Assembly (NCBI RefSeq): GCF_900197875.1 | Contig: NZ_FZMO01000223.1 | Coordinates: forward strand, 62,001-126,000 | Direction: 5' to 3' | Origin: Frankia canadensis | GTDB lineage: Bacteria > Actinomycetota > Actinomycetes > Frankiales > Frankiaceae | DNA: 64,000 nt | Shown here: in pieces, positions 45,047 through 53,991 of the stretch | Layout: the number at the start of each line of letters is the position of its first letter | How positions within the stretch are numbered: position 1 is the first letter of the stretch | The notes under the pieces: model-generated | Told to the model about the DNA's origin: nothing | The model's input: the letters and a program-made list of their open reading frames with translations, nothing else | Database searches by the model: none | Program-made: the position numbers and the translations under genes

Positions 45047-46690
45047 CTACACGGCCTTTAGAGTACCGCCACCGGACCGGTCCGGGACGGGGACGACGGC
45101 ACACCCCCGGCCCACGGTGCTGGCAGGGGCGGAATCAGGCGGGGCGTGCCAGCCTGCCGCCCGCAGCCCGGCGAGAACCGCCAAGGCGACCAGCAGCGCG
45201 AGCAGCACCGTCTTCACCGGTCCGAGGACCCAGGCCGCGAGGCTGCTGCGCTCCCGGGTGAGCAGCAGGGTCGCCGCGAACGACGACGGCAGCGTGATCA
45301 CGGCGACGGCGTCGGGCGCGAGGCTGACGGGCAGGGCGGTCAGCCCGACCGTCAGCGCCATCAGGACGCTGATGGCGCCGGTGACCCGGGACACGTCGGC
45401 GGAGACGCTGAGCCCCACGATCAGCCGGGATCGGGCCGGTCTGCGGGCGTCGGTGGTGTAGAAGGCGTAGACCTCGCGGTTGCGCTGGATGTCCTCGATG
45501 TAGGTGCGCCGCACCGGGTCGCCGAACTGGTCGACCATCACCGGGGTGTCGAGCTCGATGCTGGTGTCGTCGGTGCCGATGCTGACGTGGTGGCTGGCGG
45601 TGCCGCCCGAGTCGACGTCGATCACCGCCGCCGGGTGCAGCAGCTGGCGCCACAGTGGCACCGACCCGCCGAAGGTCGAGCGGGCGAACACCGAGCGGAC
45701 CAGGATCGTGCGCAGCTCCTCGCTGGACTTGATCAGGAACGGCCGGTAGGGGTCCACGGTGACGGCGGCCAGGGCCTCCCAGCGCCGGCCGTACTCGGCG
45801 ACCGTGGACAGCACCGGCACCGCGTCCGGGCCCACGCCGACCAGCGCGTCGATCCAGCTGGTGAAGGCGGTGAGGTAGCCCTCGATCGCCGTCGGGTCGA
45901 GCCCGTCGGACACGTCCGGGTCCCGCCACAGCTCCCCGACGGCGAGCAGCAGCGTCTCGGCGCTGCTGAGCGGGTCGAACGGCTCACCCAGCGCCGCGGC
46001 GAGCGCCCGCTCCGCGTCGCCCACGAGCCCGCGCCAGCGGCGCAACCGCTCCTCGGTGACCGCCAGGTCCGCCTCGCGCTCCAGGTAGGTGCGGATCGCG
46101 CCGAGCCGCAGCGGGCGGCCGCGGGTCGCTGCCAGCCGCGGATAGTTGCCGGACAGCCGACCCGGCCGGAACCGGGAGATCGCGTCGACGACGCGTCGGG
46201 CCGTCTCGTCCAGCGGCGCGCCGAGCGGATCGGCGAGCCCGGCGATCAGATTGCCCTGGACGGCGACGGAGGTGCCGTAGGGCATCAGATGGGCGTCGGA
46301 GCCGCCGGGGCCGGTCAGGTCGAAGGCGACCAGCGCCCGCTTGGACAGCGTCGAGACCGGCAGCAGGACCAGCACCTCGGGCGGCAGCCGGCCCGCGGTG
46401 TCCACCCGGCCGGTGCCGGTGACCGGGACGATCTCGTTGAGGATGGCGTCGAGCGGGCCCCAGTTGACCGATCGGGCGAGCCGGCACCGGTTGGCGCTGA
46501 CGATGGTGAACTGGTCGACCACCCGGCGCCGCAGCCCCTGGTAGGGCGCGGGCGGGGCGAGCAGCGTCATCGTGACCTCGTCGACGTCCGTGAGGTCGAG
46601 GACGGGCGCGTGGTCGGCGTCGTCACGCCGCGTCCACCGCCGCAGCCGGCCGATCGGGCCAGGCCCGGCACCGACGCCCCCGCTGATCAC
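45047..46690 (-). CDS. Uncharacterised protein with C-terminal membrane helices
   Basis: 547 residues, no family recognised. Residues 1-400 are soluble, with FTIVSANRCRLARSVNWGPL, LPPEVLVLLPVSTLSKRALV, FDLTGPGGSDAHLMPYGTSV and DTPVMVDQFGDPVRRTYIED among the better ordered parts. Residues ~435-515 hold about three to four hydrophobic segments (AISVLMALTVGLTALPVSLA, VAVITLPSSFAATLLL, TVLLALLVALAVLAGLRAAG). Possibly a membrane-tethered sensor or stress protein. ATG 46690; it follows ackA on the same strand by 95 bp. Confidence 0.75.
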   Translation of the reverse strand: MISGGVGAGPGPIGRLRRWTRRDDADHAPVLDLTDVDEVTMTLLAPPAPYQGLRRRVVDQFTIVSANRCRLARSVNWGPLDAILNEIVPVTGTGRVDTAGRLPPEVLVLLPVSTLSKRALVAFDLTGPGGSDAHLMPYGTSVAVQGNLIAGLADPLGAPLDETARRVVDAISRFRPGRLSGNYPRLAATRGRPLRLGAIRTYLEREADLAVTEERLRRWRGLVGDAERALAAALGEPFDPLSSAETLLLAVGELWRDPDVSDGLDPTAIEGYLTAFTSWIDALVGVGPDAVPVLSTVAEYGRRWEALAAVTVDPYRPFLIKSSEELRTILVRSVFARSTFGGSVPLWRQLLHPAAVIDVDSGGTASHHVSIGTDDTSIELDTPVMVDQFGDPVRRTYIEDIQRNREVYAFYTTDARRPARSRLIVGLSVSADVSRVTGAISVLMALTVGLTALPVSLAPDAVAVITLPSSFAATLLLTRERSSLAAWVLGPVKTVLLALLVALAVLAGLRAAGWHAPPDSAPASTVGRGCAVVPVPDRSGGGTLKAV

Positions 46691-46785
46691 CCGCCGCCGT
46701 CCCGCCCCGCCCGACCGTGGTCAGCGAGAGGAGAGGCGGCGGTCACAAATCCTGACATTACCGGACGCCAGACCGAGGCACCCCC

Positions 46786-47913
46786 TTACCCTCCGCGACG
46801 ATCAATCACCGACCGAACGCCTCGGGCGATCTCCAGATCCTCCCGGGCGGCCAGGACCAGCGTGCGCACGGCCGAGCGGGGCGCACCGATCTCCCGGTCG
46901 GCCGCCGCGCCGGCCGGCGGCGCCGCGTTGCGCTCCGGGTCGATCGTCACCCCCAGGAAGCCGAGGCCGGCCGCCGCGCCCGCCCGCACGCCGGGCGAGT
47001 TCTCCCCGACCCCGCCAGTGAACACCAGGGCGTCCAGGCCGCCGAGCGCCGCGGCCATCGCGGCGATCTGCCCGCGCAGGCGGTGCAGGTACACGTCGAG
47101 CGCCAGCCCGCAGGCCGCGTCACCGGCACGGGCCCCGGACTCGACGGCGCGCATGTCGGCGGTGCCGGCGAGTCCCCGTAACCCGGCGGCATGGAAGAGC
47201 CCGTCGGTGAGCTCGCGCGCCGTCATCCCCGCCTCGGTCTGCAGCCACAGCAGCGCGCCCGGGTCGACGGTCCCGGACCGGGTGCCCATGACGAGCCCCT
47301 CCAGCGGGGTGAAGCCCATCGTGGTGTCGACGCTCACCCCGCCGCGGACGGCGGCGAGCGACGCCCCCGAGCCCAGATGGCAGGTCACCACCCGGCGGGC
47401 GCCGGTGAGCTCGGTGGCCCGCCGCGAGGCGTGGGCGTGCGACAGGCCGTGGAAGCCGAAGCGGCGCAGCCCGTGCCGCTCGCGCCACGCCGCGGGCAGC
47501 GCGTAGGTGGCCGCCGCCGCCGGCAGCCGGCTGTGGAAGGCGGTGTCGAAGCAGGCGACGTGCGGCAGGTCCGGCAGCGCGGCGCGGACCAGGTCATAGG
47601 CGTCGAGCGCGGCGGGCTGGTGCAGCGGGGCGAGCGCGGTCAGCGCCCGCAGCCGGGCCGCGACCGCCGCGTCGACGCGCACCGGCCCGGTGAACTCGGT
47701 GCCCCCGTGCACGACCCGATGCCCCACCGCGGCGAGCCCGTCCCGCGGCGCGCCCGCGGCCCGGATGAGCTCGGCCAGGGCGGCGTCGAGCTCGTCCGGC
47801 CGCGGGCGGCCGTCCGGCGCGTCCAGGTCGCCGTGGGCGAGCAGGTCATCGGCCGGGCCGATGACGCGCAGCTTCAGGCTCGACGACCCGCTGTTGACCA
47901 CCAGCACGTGCAC
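46786..47913 (-). CDS. ackA: Acetate kinase
   Basis: ATP + acetate to acetyl phosphate. 375 residues from GTG 47913 (VHVLVVNSGSSSLKLRVIG). AckA motifs: HRVVHGG, HQPAALDAYD, FDTAFH with the catalytic Asp, GFHGLSHAHAS, HLGSGASLAAVRGG, DTTMGFTPLEGLVMGTRSG, and TGGVGENSPGVR. Usually paired with pta, which is not in this window. It lies 40 bp after thyX on the same strand. Confidence 0.95.
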   Translation of the reverse strand: MHVLVVNSGSSSLKLRVIGPADDLLAHGDLDAPDGRPRPDELDAALAELIRAAGAPRDGLAAVGHRVVHGGTEFTGPVRVDAAVAARLRALTALAPLHQPAALDAYDLVRAALPDLPHVACFDTAFHSRLPAAAATYALPAAWRERHGLRRFGFHGLSHAHASRRATELTGARRVVTCHLGSGASLAAVRGGVSVDTTMGFTPLEGLVMGTRSGTVDPGALLWLQTEAGMTARELTDGLFHAAGLRGLAGTADMRAVESGARAGDAACGLALDVYLHRLRGQIAAMAAALGGLDALVFTGGVGENSPGVRAGAAAGLGFLGVTIDPERNAAPPAGAAADREIGAPRSAVRTLVLAAREDLEIARGVRSVIDRRGG

Positions 47914-47953
47914 GGTCAGACTCCCGCACTCGATCAGCTCGCCTGGCGGACGG

Positions 47954-48799
47954 TCAGCCCTCGCCGACGAGGGGGCTGGAGGCGACCTCGGTACCGTCGT
48001 CCAGCGTCGAGATGCGGAAGTCGGCGAAGACGTTCGGTGCCACCTCGAGCAGCTCCCGCAGAGCCATGACCGCGAGCCCGCGGATCTCCACATCGGCGTG
48101 CTCGCTGGCCCGCATGGCGATGAAGTGCCGCCAGGCCCGGTAGTTGCCGGTGACGACGATGCGGGTCTCGGTCGCGTTCGGCAGGACACTGCGCGCCGCC
48201 TGCCGGGCCTGCTTGCGCCGCGACGTGGGCGCGGAGACGTCGGCGAAGCGCTTCTCCAGCCCCTCCAGCAGCCGCGAGTACGCCTCCAGCGACGCCGCGG
48301 CGGCCTCCTGGAACAGCGCGTGCAGCTCCGGGTCGGCGGCGACGACCTCGGGCTCGACGACGGCCGCGTCGCGTTCGGGCACGTAGCGCTGCGACAGCTG
48401 GCTGTAGGAGAAGTGCCGGTGGCGGACCAGCTCGTGGGTCAGGCTGCGGGACACGCCGGTGATGTAGAGCGTGACCGTCCCGTGCTCGAGGACGGACAGG
48501 TGCCCGACGTCGAGGATGTGGCGCAGGTAGCCGGAATTCGTCGCGGTCGCCGGATTCGGCTTGTTCCAGCTCTGGTAGCAGGCCCGCCCGGCGAACTCCG
48601 CCAGCGCCTGCCCGCCGTCGGCGTCGGTGCTCCACGGCACGTCCGCCGGCGGCAGGAACTCCGTCTTCGCGATCACCTGGACCCGCATCCGGGCCGACGC
48701 GACCCTCACGGGCGCCGCCGCCTGCTCGGGCACCTGCCGGGACGCCGCGGACTGCCCGGACACCGGATCGGACGCCGGCTGTGACACTGCCACCTCCAT
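47954..48799 (-). CDS. thyX: Flavin-dependent thymidylate synthase
   Basis: FAD/NADPH/methylene-THF-dependent dUMP methylation. The ThyX motif RHRxxSxNxxSxRY is present as [17 protein letters not shown]/dUMP contacts are in [20 protein letters not shown] and [20 protein letters not shown]. From ATG 48799 it is 281 residues; the first ~37 are Ala/Ser/Val-rich. GTG 48787, with GGAGG five bases upstream, is an equally good start. In many actinobacteria thyX lies between dapB and dapA; here hisS, UDP-sugar and Hsp70 genes separate it from dapB. Confidence 0.95.
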   Translation of the reverse strand: MEVAVSQPASDPVSGQSAASRQVPEQAAAPVRVASARMRVQVIAKTEFLPPADVPWSTDADGGQALAEFAGRACYQSWNKPNPATATNSGYLRHILDVGHLSVLEHGTVTLYITGVSRSLTHELVRHRHFSYSQLSQRYVPERDAAVVEPEVVAADPELHALFQEAAAASLEAYSRLLEGLEKRFADVSAPTSRRKQARQAARSVLPNATETRIVVTGNYRAWRHFIAMRASEHADVEIRGLAVMALRELLEVAPNVFADFRISTLDDGTEVASSPLVGEG

Positions 48800-49385
48800 C
48801 GGCTCGCACCTCCCTGGGCGCACCACCGTCGACGCGCCCGCTGGCCCGGCACACGACGCGGACCCGGACCACGGTAGACGCCCCGGGCCCGGCGGCGTAC
48901 CCCGGACCCGGCGATGCGCCCGGACGCGGCGAACCCGCCGCGCTGCGGCGCACCCGCGCACCGGCCCCGCCGCGGGGCACCCGAGCGGCCCCCGGCGGCC
49001 GCGCACCGCGCCCGCCGGACGGGACCGCATTCCGCCGCGCGGAACGGCAATCCGGCGAGCGGACCAGCAATGCGTCGAGCCGGTCAGCAATCCGCCGAGC
49101 GGGCCAGCAATCGCCCAACGCGGCCGGTGTCGGCATCCACTTACCCGTCCGGTCACGCGATCGGCGCACAGGGATTGGCGCCCCGGGAACCCGTGGTACA
49201 CCGGAGATGGACGCCCCGCCGGTCCCCAACGACGAGGCGTCACAGCGCCCGCCCTCGCGGCGTGGCCCGGCCGGCCCGGGGATCTCCGCCCCCGTCAGTC
49301 CCCGGCCGGCCGGCCACGTCGCGGCGGGCAGCCCTCCCGCGATGGCGCGGCGGTCCACCCGCCGCGCGCATCCGGGCGAGTCACG
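48800..49385. other. Intergenic region hisS / thyX
   Basis: About 585 bp with no credible gene; contains a 20-bp repeat array at 49021-49120. The thyX promoter must lie here. Frames on both strands are long but low-complexity (Arg/Pro/Gly-rich) and unlike ThyX N-termini. Confidence 0.45.
49021..49120. repeat. Degenerate 20-bp tandem array (5 units) upstream of thyX
   Basis: Units at 49021, 49041, 49061, 49081 and 49101; the central ones share ...CAGCAATSCGYCGAGC, for example CGGTCAGCAATCCGCCGAGC at 49081-49100. Exact 20-bp spacing places each CAGCAAT core on nearly the same helical face. The period is not a codon multiple and the region is not coding, so protein binding is a reasonable guess. 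Confidence 0.75.
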
Positions 49386-50708
49386 TCAGGCGGGAGGCGG
49401 GGACCAGGTGTCGAGGTCGGCGGTGGCCTGCTCGCCGCTGGCCATGTCCTTCACCTCGTGATCGCGATCATCCGCGAACGGCGGGAACCACACGTGGCCG
49501 ATGCCCTTGCGCGCCGCGTAGCGGACCTGCCTGGCCAGCTTGTCGGCCTGGTGGTAGGTCTCCACCTTCAGGCCGCGGGCGCGCAGCGCGGCGGCGGCGG
49601 CCAGCGCCTGCGCCCGGCGCTCAGCGGTGGGGACGACGACGAGCACGTCGGCGGGGCTCGCCGGCCCGGGCGTCAGCAGGCCCTCGGCGAGCAGCTTGGC
49701 GAAGATGCGGGTCAGGCCGATCGAGATGCCGACCCCGGGCAGGCTGCGGCGGATGAACGAGCCGGCCAGGTTCTCGTAGCGGCCGCCGGAGCAGATGCTG
49801 CCGAAGTCGGGCCAGTCGACGAACTTCGCCTCGTAGACGGTGCCGGTGTAGTAGTCGAGGCCGCGGGCGATCGACAGGTCCGCGACGACACTGCCCGCCG
49901 GCAGGTCGGCGAGGTCGTCCAGGACAGTGGCGAGCTCGTCCAGGCCCTCGTCGAGCAGGTCGCCCTTGACGCCGAGCCGGCGGACCTCGTCGACGACGCC
50001 GGCACCCGGGGCGCGGATCGCCGCGAGGTCCAGGCAGGCCCGCGCCTGATCGGCGTCGAGGCCGGCCCGGGTGGTGAGCAGATCCGCCACCCCGGCGGGG
50101 CCGATCTTGTCCATCCGGTCGGCGATCCGGATGACCTCCAGCGGGTCACCGATCCCGATCCCCTCGTAGAAGCCCTGCAGCACCTTGCGGTTGTTGATGT
50201 TGAGGGTCCAGGGCGGGACGCCGAGGGTGGTGAGCACCTCGTGCACGATCCGGGGCAGCTCGGCGTCGAAGTGCAGCGGCACCCGGTCGACGTTGATGAC
50301 GTCGATGTCGCACTGGGTGAACTCGCGGAAGCGGCCCTCCTGCGGGCGCTCCCCCCGCCACACGCGCTGCATCTGGTACCGCTTGAACGGGAAGACGAGC
50401 TCGTTGAAGTGCGCGGCCACGTACCGGGCGAAGGGCACGGTCAGGTCGAAGTGCAGGCCGAGCCGGGCGCTGTCGTCGGCGGCGTCGGCCTGCAGCCGGC
50501 GCAGCGTGTAGACCTCCTGGGAGGTCTCGCCCTTGGCCAGCAGCACGTCGAGCGCCTCGACGGACGGGGTCTCCACGGAGCAGAACCCATACCGCTCGAA
50601 GACGACGCGGATCGTGTCGAGCCAGCGCTGCTCGACGATCCGGACCTCCGGCAACCACTCCGGGAAGCCGCTGACGGGCAGGGGGCGGACGATCGGCGCG
50701 TCACTCAT
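49386..50708 (-). CDS. hisS: Histidine-tRNA ligase
   Basis: Class II aminoacyl-tRNA synthetase. 440 residues. Motif 2 region is VWRGERPQEGRFREFTQCDI; the HisA motif is IARGLDYYTGTVYE; motif 3 is LPGVGISIGLTRI; the C-terminal anticodon-binding domain is VLVVVPTAERRAQALAAAAA. The motif-2 continuation TQCDID differs from the HQxGCE of common bacterial HisRS and resembles the archaeal/eukaryotic type. It may therefore be a second or replaced HisRS. It sits at the edge of the block separating thyX from dapB. Confidence 0.93.
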   Translation of the reverse strand: MSDAPIVRPLPVSGFPEWLPEVRIVEQRWLDTIRVVFERYGFCSVETPSVEALDVLLAKGETSQEVYTLRRLQADAADDSARLGLHFDLTVPFARYVAAHFNELVFPFKRYQMQRVWRGERPQEGRFREFTQCDIDVINVDRVPLHFDAELPRIVHEVLTTLGVPPWTLNINNRKVLQGFYEGIGIGDPLEVIRIADRMDKIGPAGVADLLTTRAGLDADQARACLDLAAIRAPGAGVVDEVRRLGVKGDLLDEGLDELATVLDDLADLPAGSVVADLSIARGLDYYTGTVYEAKFVDWPDFGSICSGGRYENLAGSFIRRSLPGVGISIGLTRIFAKLLAEGLLTPGPASPADVLVVVPTAERRAQALAAAAALRARGLKVETYHQADKLARQVRYAARKGIGHVWFPPFADDRDHEVKDMASGEQATADLDTWSPPPA

Positions 50709-50822
50709 CGCCGGGAGCTCTCCTCATCGATCTCGATCGGGTGGGCACACGCCGCCCGGACGCCGACGGCGGCGCCATGGGCTGGTACTCACCGATGTCG
50801 ACTGATCACCCGACGGCGGGCC

Positions 50823-50838
50823 CGCGCCCAGGGGCGCG
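50823..50838 (-). terminator. GC-rich hairpin downstream of ugd
   Basis: CGCGCCC-AG-GGGCGCG, a perfect 7-bp inverted repeat between the ugd stop (50959) and the hisS start (50708). Likely ends the galE-ugd transcript; no U-tract, so it could also lie in the hisS leader. Confidence 0.35.
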
Positions 50839-50958
50839 TGAGGGGAGACATGCGTGCACCCTACTCCGTAGATCCCGACCGCGTGGCGCCCCGGCCCGCC
50901 ACTGCAGCCCCGCGGCGCCGCCGGGCGCCGCTGCCCGTCAGCACCGCCTGCCGGCCGC

Positions 50959-52590
50959 TCAGGACGGGCGCCCGACCGAGGTCTCGATCCCGGCGATCGA
51001 CTGGTCGCGCACGGGCGTGACACCGTCGGAACCGGCGGCATCGGGCCCGACCGCCCACGGCCGCTGCTCCGGCACCGGGCTGGGGATGACCCCCGTCGGC
51101 CGGCCGGGGGCGAGGTAGACCCAGCCGGCCTGGCGCCAGCGGTCGCCGTCGAGAGCGTGCCGGGCGTCGACGACCACGCGGCGGCGGACCAGCTGGCCCA
51201 GCCGGACCGGGTCGAGCTCGGCGAACTGGCGCCACTCGGTGAGCAGCACGACCGCGTCGGCGCCCGCGGCGACCTCGTCCACCGACTCGCTGTAGGTGAC
51301 CTGCGGCAGCGCGCGGCGGGCGTTGTGCGTCGCCACCGGGTCGACGACGGTCACCTCGGCGCCGGTCCGGGTGAGCAGGTCGGCGACAGCCAGCGCGGGC
51401 GAGTCGCGGACATCGTCGGAGTTCGGCTTGAACGCGGCGCCGAGGACCAGCAGCCGGCGGTGGGCGAGGGTGCCGTCCAGCGCGGCGGCGACGAGCTCGA
51501 CGACCCGGTCGCGGCGACGGTCGTTGATCCCGTCGATCTCGCGCAGGAACCGCAGCGCCGCGCCGACCCCGAGCTCGTCGGCGCGCGCCTGGAAGGCCCG
51601 GATGTCCTTCGGCAGGCAGCCGCCGCCGAAGCCGACGCCGGGGCGCAGGAAGTTTCCGCCGATGCGCACGTCGTGGGACAGCGCCTCGGCCAGGGTGAGC
51701 ACGTCGGCGTCGACCGCCTCGCAGACCTCGGCCATCGCGTTGATGAAGGAGATCTTCGTCGCGAGGAACGAGTTCGCGGCGGTCTTGACAAGCTCGGCGG
51801 TCGCGTAGTCTGTCACGATCACCGGGACCCCCTGGGCGATCACCGGGGCGAACGCCGACCGCAGCGCGCCCTCCGCGGCCGGGGAGGCCACTCCGAACAC
51901 GAGTCGGTCGGGGTGCAGGGTGTCGGCGACGGCGAAGCCCTCGCGCAGGAACTCCGGATTCCAGGCGAGCTGGACGCCGCCGAGCTCGCGGACGATATCC
52001 ACGTCGACGGTCCCGCCCTGGCCGGCGGCGTCGGGGGTGGCGGCCTGGGCGCGCCCGTTCGTGCCGGTCGCGGCCAGCACGGCGGCGCCGGGCGTGGCGC
52101 TCGCGGCCCCGGTCGGATGGTTCGCGGGGGCGAGGCGGGCGAGGGTGCGGGCGATCCCGGCCGCGGTGCCCGCCGGCACGGTCGACTTGCCGACGACCAG
52201 GCAGGGGCGGCGCAGCAGCGGCGCGAGGCGCTCGACCGCGGAGTTGAGGTGGCTGAGGTCCGCCCCGTAGCCGTCGGCGCGCTGCGGGGTGCCGACGCAG
52301 ACGAAGTGCACGTCGCCGAACTCGGCGATCTCCTCGAACGAGGTCGTGAACCGCAGCCGGCCGGACGCCAGGTTCGCGCGCAGCAGGTCGGCGAGGTCGG
52401 GCTCGTAGAAGGGGATCTCGCCGGCGGACAGCCGCTCGATCTTCGACTGGTCGACGTCCACGCCGAGCACCTCGAAGCCCAGCTCGGCCATGCAGACCGC
52501 GTGGGTGGCGCCGAGATAACCCGTTCCGATGACCGTCAGTCGAGGCCGATGCCCGTCCGCCGCGTCCTCATGGCTGTCCGACGTGCTCAT
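50959..52590 (-). CDS. ugd: UDP-glucose 6-dehydrogenase
   Basis: NAD-dependent oxidation of UDP-glucose to UDP-glucuronate. 543 residues. Rossmann VIGTGYLGATHAVCMAELGF, VGTPQ, LVVGKSTVPAGT, NPEFLREG, and the catalytic Cys in GVGFGGGCLPKDI; C-terminal domain with VLGAAFKPNSDDVRDSPAL. A ~40-residue Ala/Gly/Thr-rich insertion follows LARLAPANHPTG, and ~50 extra residues end the protein. ATG overlaps the galE stop (TGATG). Its product feeds the UXS enzyme encoded nearby. Confidence 0.94.
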   Translation of the reverse strand: MSTSDSHEDAADGHRPRLTVIGTGYLGATHAVCMAELGFEVLGVDVDQSKIERLSAGEIPFYEPDLADLLRANLASGRLRFTTSFEEIAEFGDVHFVCVGTPQRADGYGADLSHLNSAVERLAPLLRRPCLVVGKSTVPAGTAAGIARTLARLAPANHPTGAASATPGAAVLAATGTNGRAQAATPDAAGQGGTVDVDIVRELGGVQLAWNPEFLREGFAVADTLHPDRLVFGVASPAAEGALRSAFAPVIAQGVPVIVTDYATAELVKTAANSFLATKISFINAMAEVCEAVDADVLTLAEALSHDVRIGGNFLRPGVGFGGGCLPKDIRAFQARADELGVGAALRFLREIDGINDRRRDRVVELVAAALDGTLAHRRLLVLGAAFKPNSDDVRDSPALAVADLLTRTGAEVTVVDPVATHNARRALPQVTYSESVDEVAAGADAVVLLTEWRQFAELDPVRLGQLVRRRVVVDARHALDGDRWRQAGWVYLAPGRPTGVIPSPVPEQRPWAVGPDAAGSDGVTPVRDQSIAGIETSVGRPS

Positions 52591-53633
52591 CAGGCTCCCT
52601 CTTCATCGTCGTACCCCGCTGGATTGAGACGCTGGAACTCCCAGGCGTCCCGGCACATCCGCGCGATGTCGTGGCGGGCCGTCCAGCCGAGCGCCTCGCG
52701 GGCAAGCGTCGGGTCGGCCACCAGCGCGGCGACGTCCCCCGGGCGGCGGGGCACCACCCGGTGGGGCAGCGTCCGGCCGCAGGCCGCGGAGAAGGCGTCG
52801 AGCAGCTCCCGCACCGAGGTGCCCGTGCCGGTGCCCAGGTTGACGACCCGGTGGCCGGGCTGGTCGTCGAGGTGGTCGAGGGCGAGGCGATGCCCCTCGG
52901 CCAGGTCGACCACGTGGATGTAGTCGCGCACGCCGGTGCCGTCCGGGGTCGGGTAGTCGTCGCCGAAGATGGCCAGTTCCGCCCGCCGGCCGACCGCCAC
53001 CTGCGCGAGGTAGGGCATCACGTTGTTCGGCACGCCGCGCGGATCCTCACCGAGCAGCCCCGACGGGTGGGCGCCGACCGGGTTGAAGTACCGCAGCGAG
53101 ATGGCGTGCCAGGCCGGGTCCTGCGCGCAGACGTCGGCGAGGATCTGCTCGCACATCCACTTGGTGCGCGAATACGGGTTCGTCGGCCGGGCCGGGGTGT
53201 CCTCGGTGATCGGCACCCTGTCGACCGTGCCGTAGATGGAGCAGGACGAGGAGAAGACCAGCCGCCGGACGTCGTGCTCGGCCATCACGCGCACCAGGCC
53301 GAGCGTCGCGTTGACGTTCGTGTCGTAGTACTCCAGCGGCATCTCGACCGACTCGCCGACCGCCTTGCGCGCGGCGAAGTGCACGACCCCGTCGATCTTC
53401 CAGCGGCGGAACACCTCGTCGAGGGCATCGCGGTCACGCACGTCGAGACGGACGAAGTCGAGGTCGCGGTCCGCGACCTTGCGTAGACGGTCCAACGCGC
53501 GTGGCGAACTGTTGAGAAAGTTGTCCACACCCACCACCCGGTGGCCCGCGGCGAGCAGGTCGACACAGGTGTGTGAACCGATGAATCCCGTGGCTCCGGT
53601 CACCAGGATCGCCCCGGCCCGGTCGGTGGACAT
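52590..53633 (-). CDS. galE: UDP-glucose 4-epimerase
   Basis: Extended SDR interconverting UDP-glucose and UDP-galactose. 347 residues from ATG 53633. NAD motif VTGATGFIGSHTCVDLLAAG, FSSSCSIYG, catalytic YxxxK in NPYSRTKWM, LRYFNPVGAHPSG, YPTPDGTGVRDYIHVVDLAEGH. Shares a one-base overlap with ugd. A further in-frame extension to 53807 has no family similarity. Confidence 0.93.
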   Translation of the reverse strand: MSTDRAGAILVTGATGFIGSHTCVDLLAAGHRVVGVDNFLNSSPRALDRLRKVADRDLDFVRLDVRDRDALDEVFRRWKIDGVVHFAARKAVGESVEMPLEYYDTNVNATLGLVRVMAEHDVRRLVFSSSCSIYGTVDRVPITEDTPARPTNPYSRTKWMCEQILADVCAQDPAWHAISLRYFNPVGAHPSGLLGEDPRGVPNNVMPYLAQVAVGRRAELAIFGDDYPTPDGTGVRDYIHVVDLAEGHRLALDHLDDQPGHRVVNLGTGTGTSVRELLDAFSAACGRTLPHRVVPRRPGDVAALVADPTLAREALGWTARHDIARMCRDAWEFQRLNPAGYDDEEGA

Positions 53634-53991
53634 CACCGCTGCGTGTCCCCTTTCCTCGTCATCACCTCGCACCGCCGCCCGGGCATCTGCCACACGTCGA
53701 CAGCCGACCCGGGCGAGGCGAACCGCTGAGGTGCGCCGCGGCGTCGTTGCCGCGGACAACTGGCACAGGAGAACATAACTCCGAGGTCGCACGGTCACCG
53801 ACCCCACAATCAGACCATCGCGGCGCCGCCGCGGGCCCGGCCAAACCGGGCGGCCGGGTCCGGAATCCCGTTTCCGCTCCTTCGCGGCTCCGGCTGTCCG
53901 CCAACGGAACGGTCCCGTCGGGCGCGCAGTGGTGCGCAGTGGTGCGGTATGCCCGCGGCGGATCGACCACCGCCCGGCGTCGGGGCCGGGG
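53634..53991. other. Intergenic region uxs / galE
   Basis: About 360 bp with the galE promoter region. A doubled GCGCAGTGG occurs near 53933-53950; no confident promoter or terminator seen. Confidence 0.3.

Noticed and set aside
49021-49120. CRISPR array
   Set aside because: The 20-bp units are contiguous without spacers and no cas gene is present.
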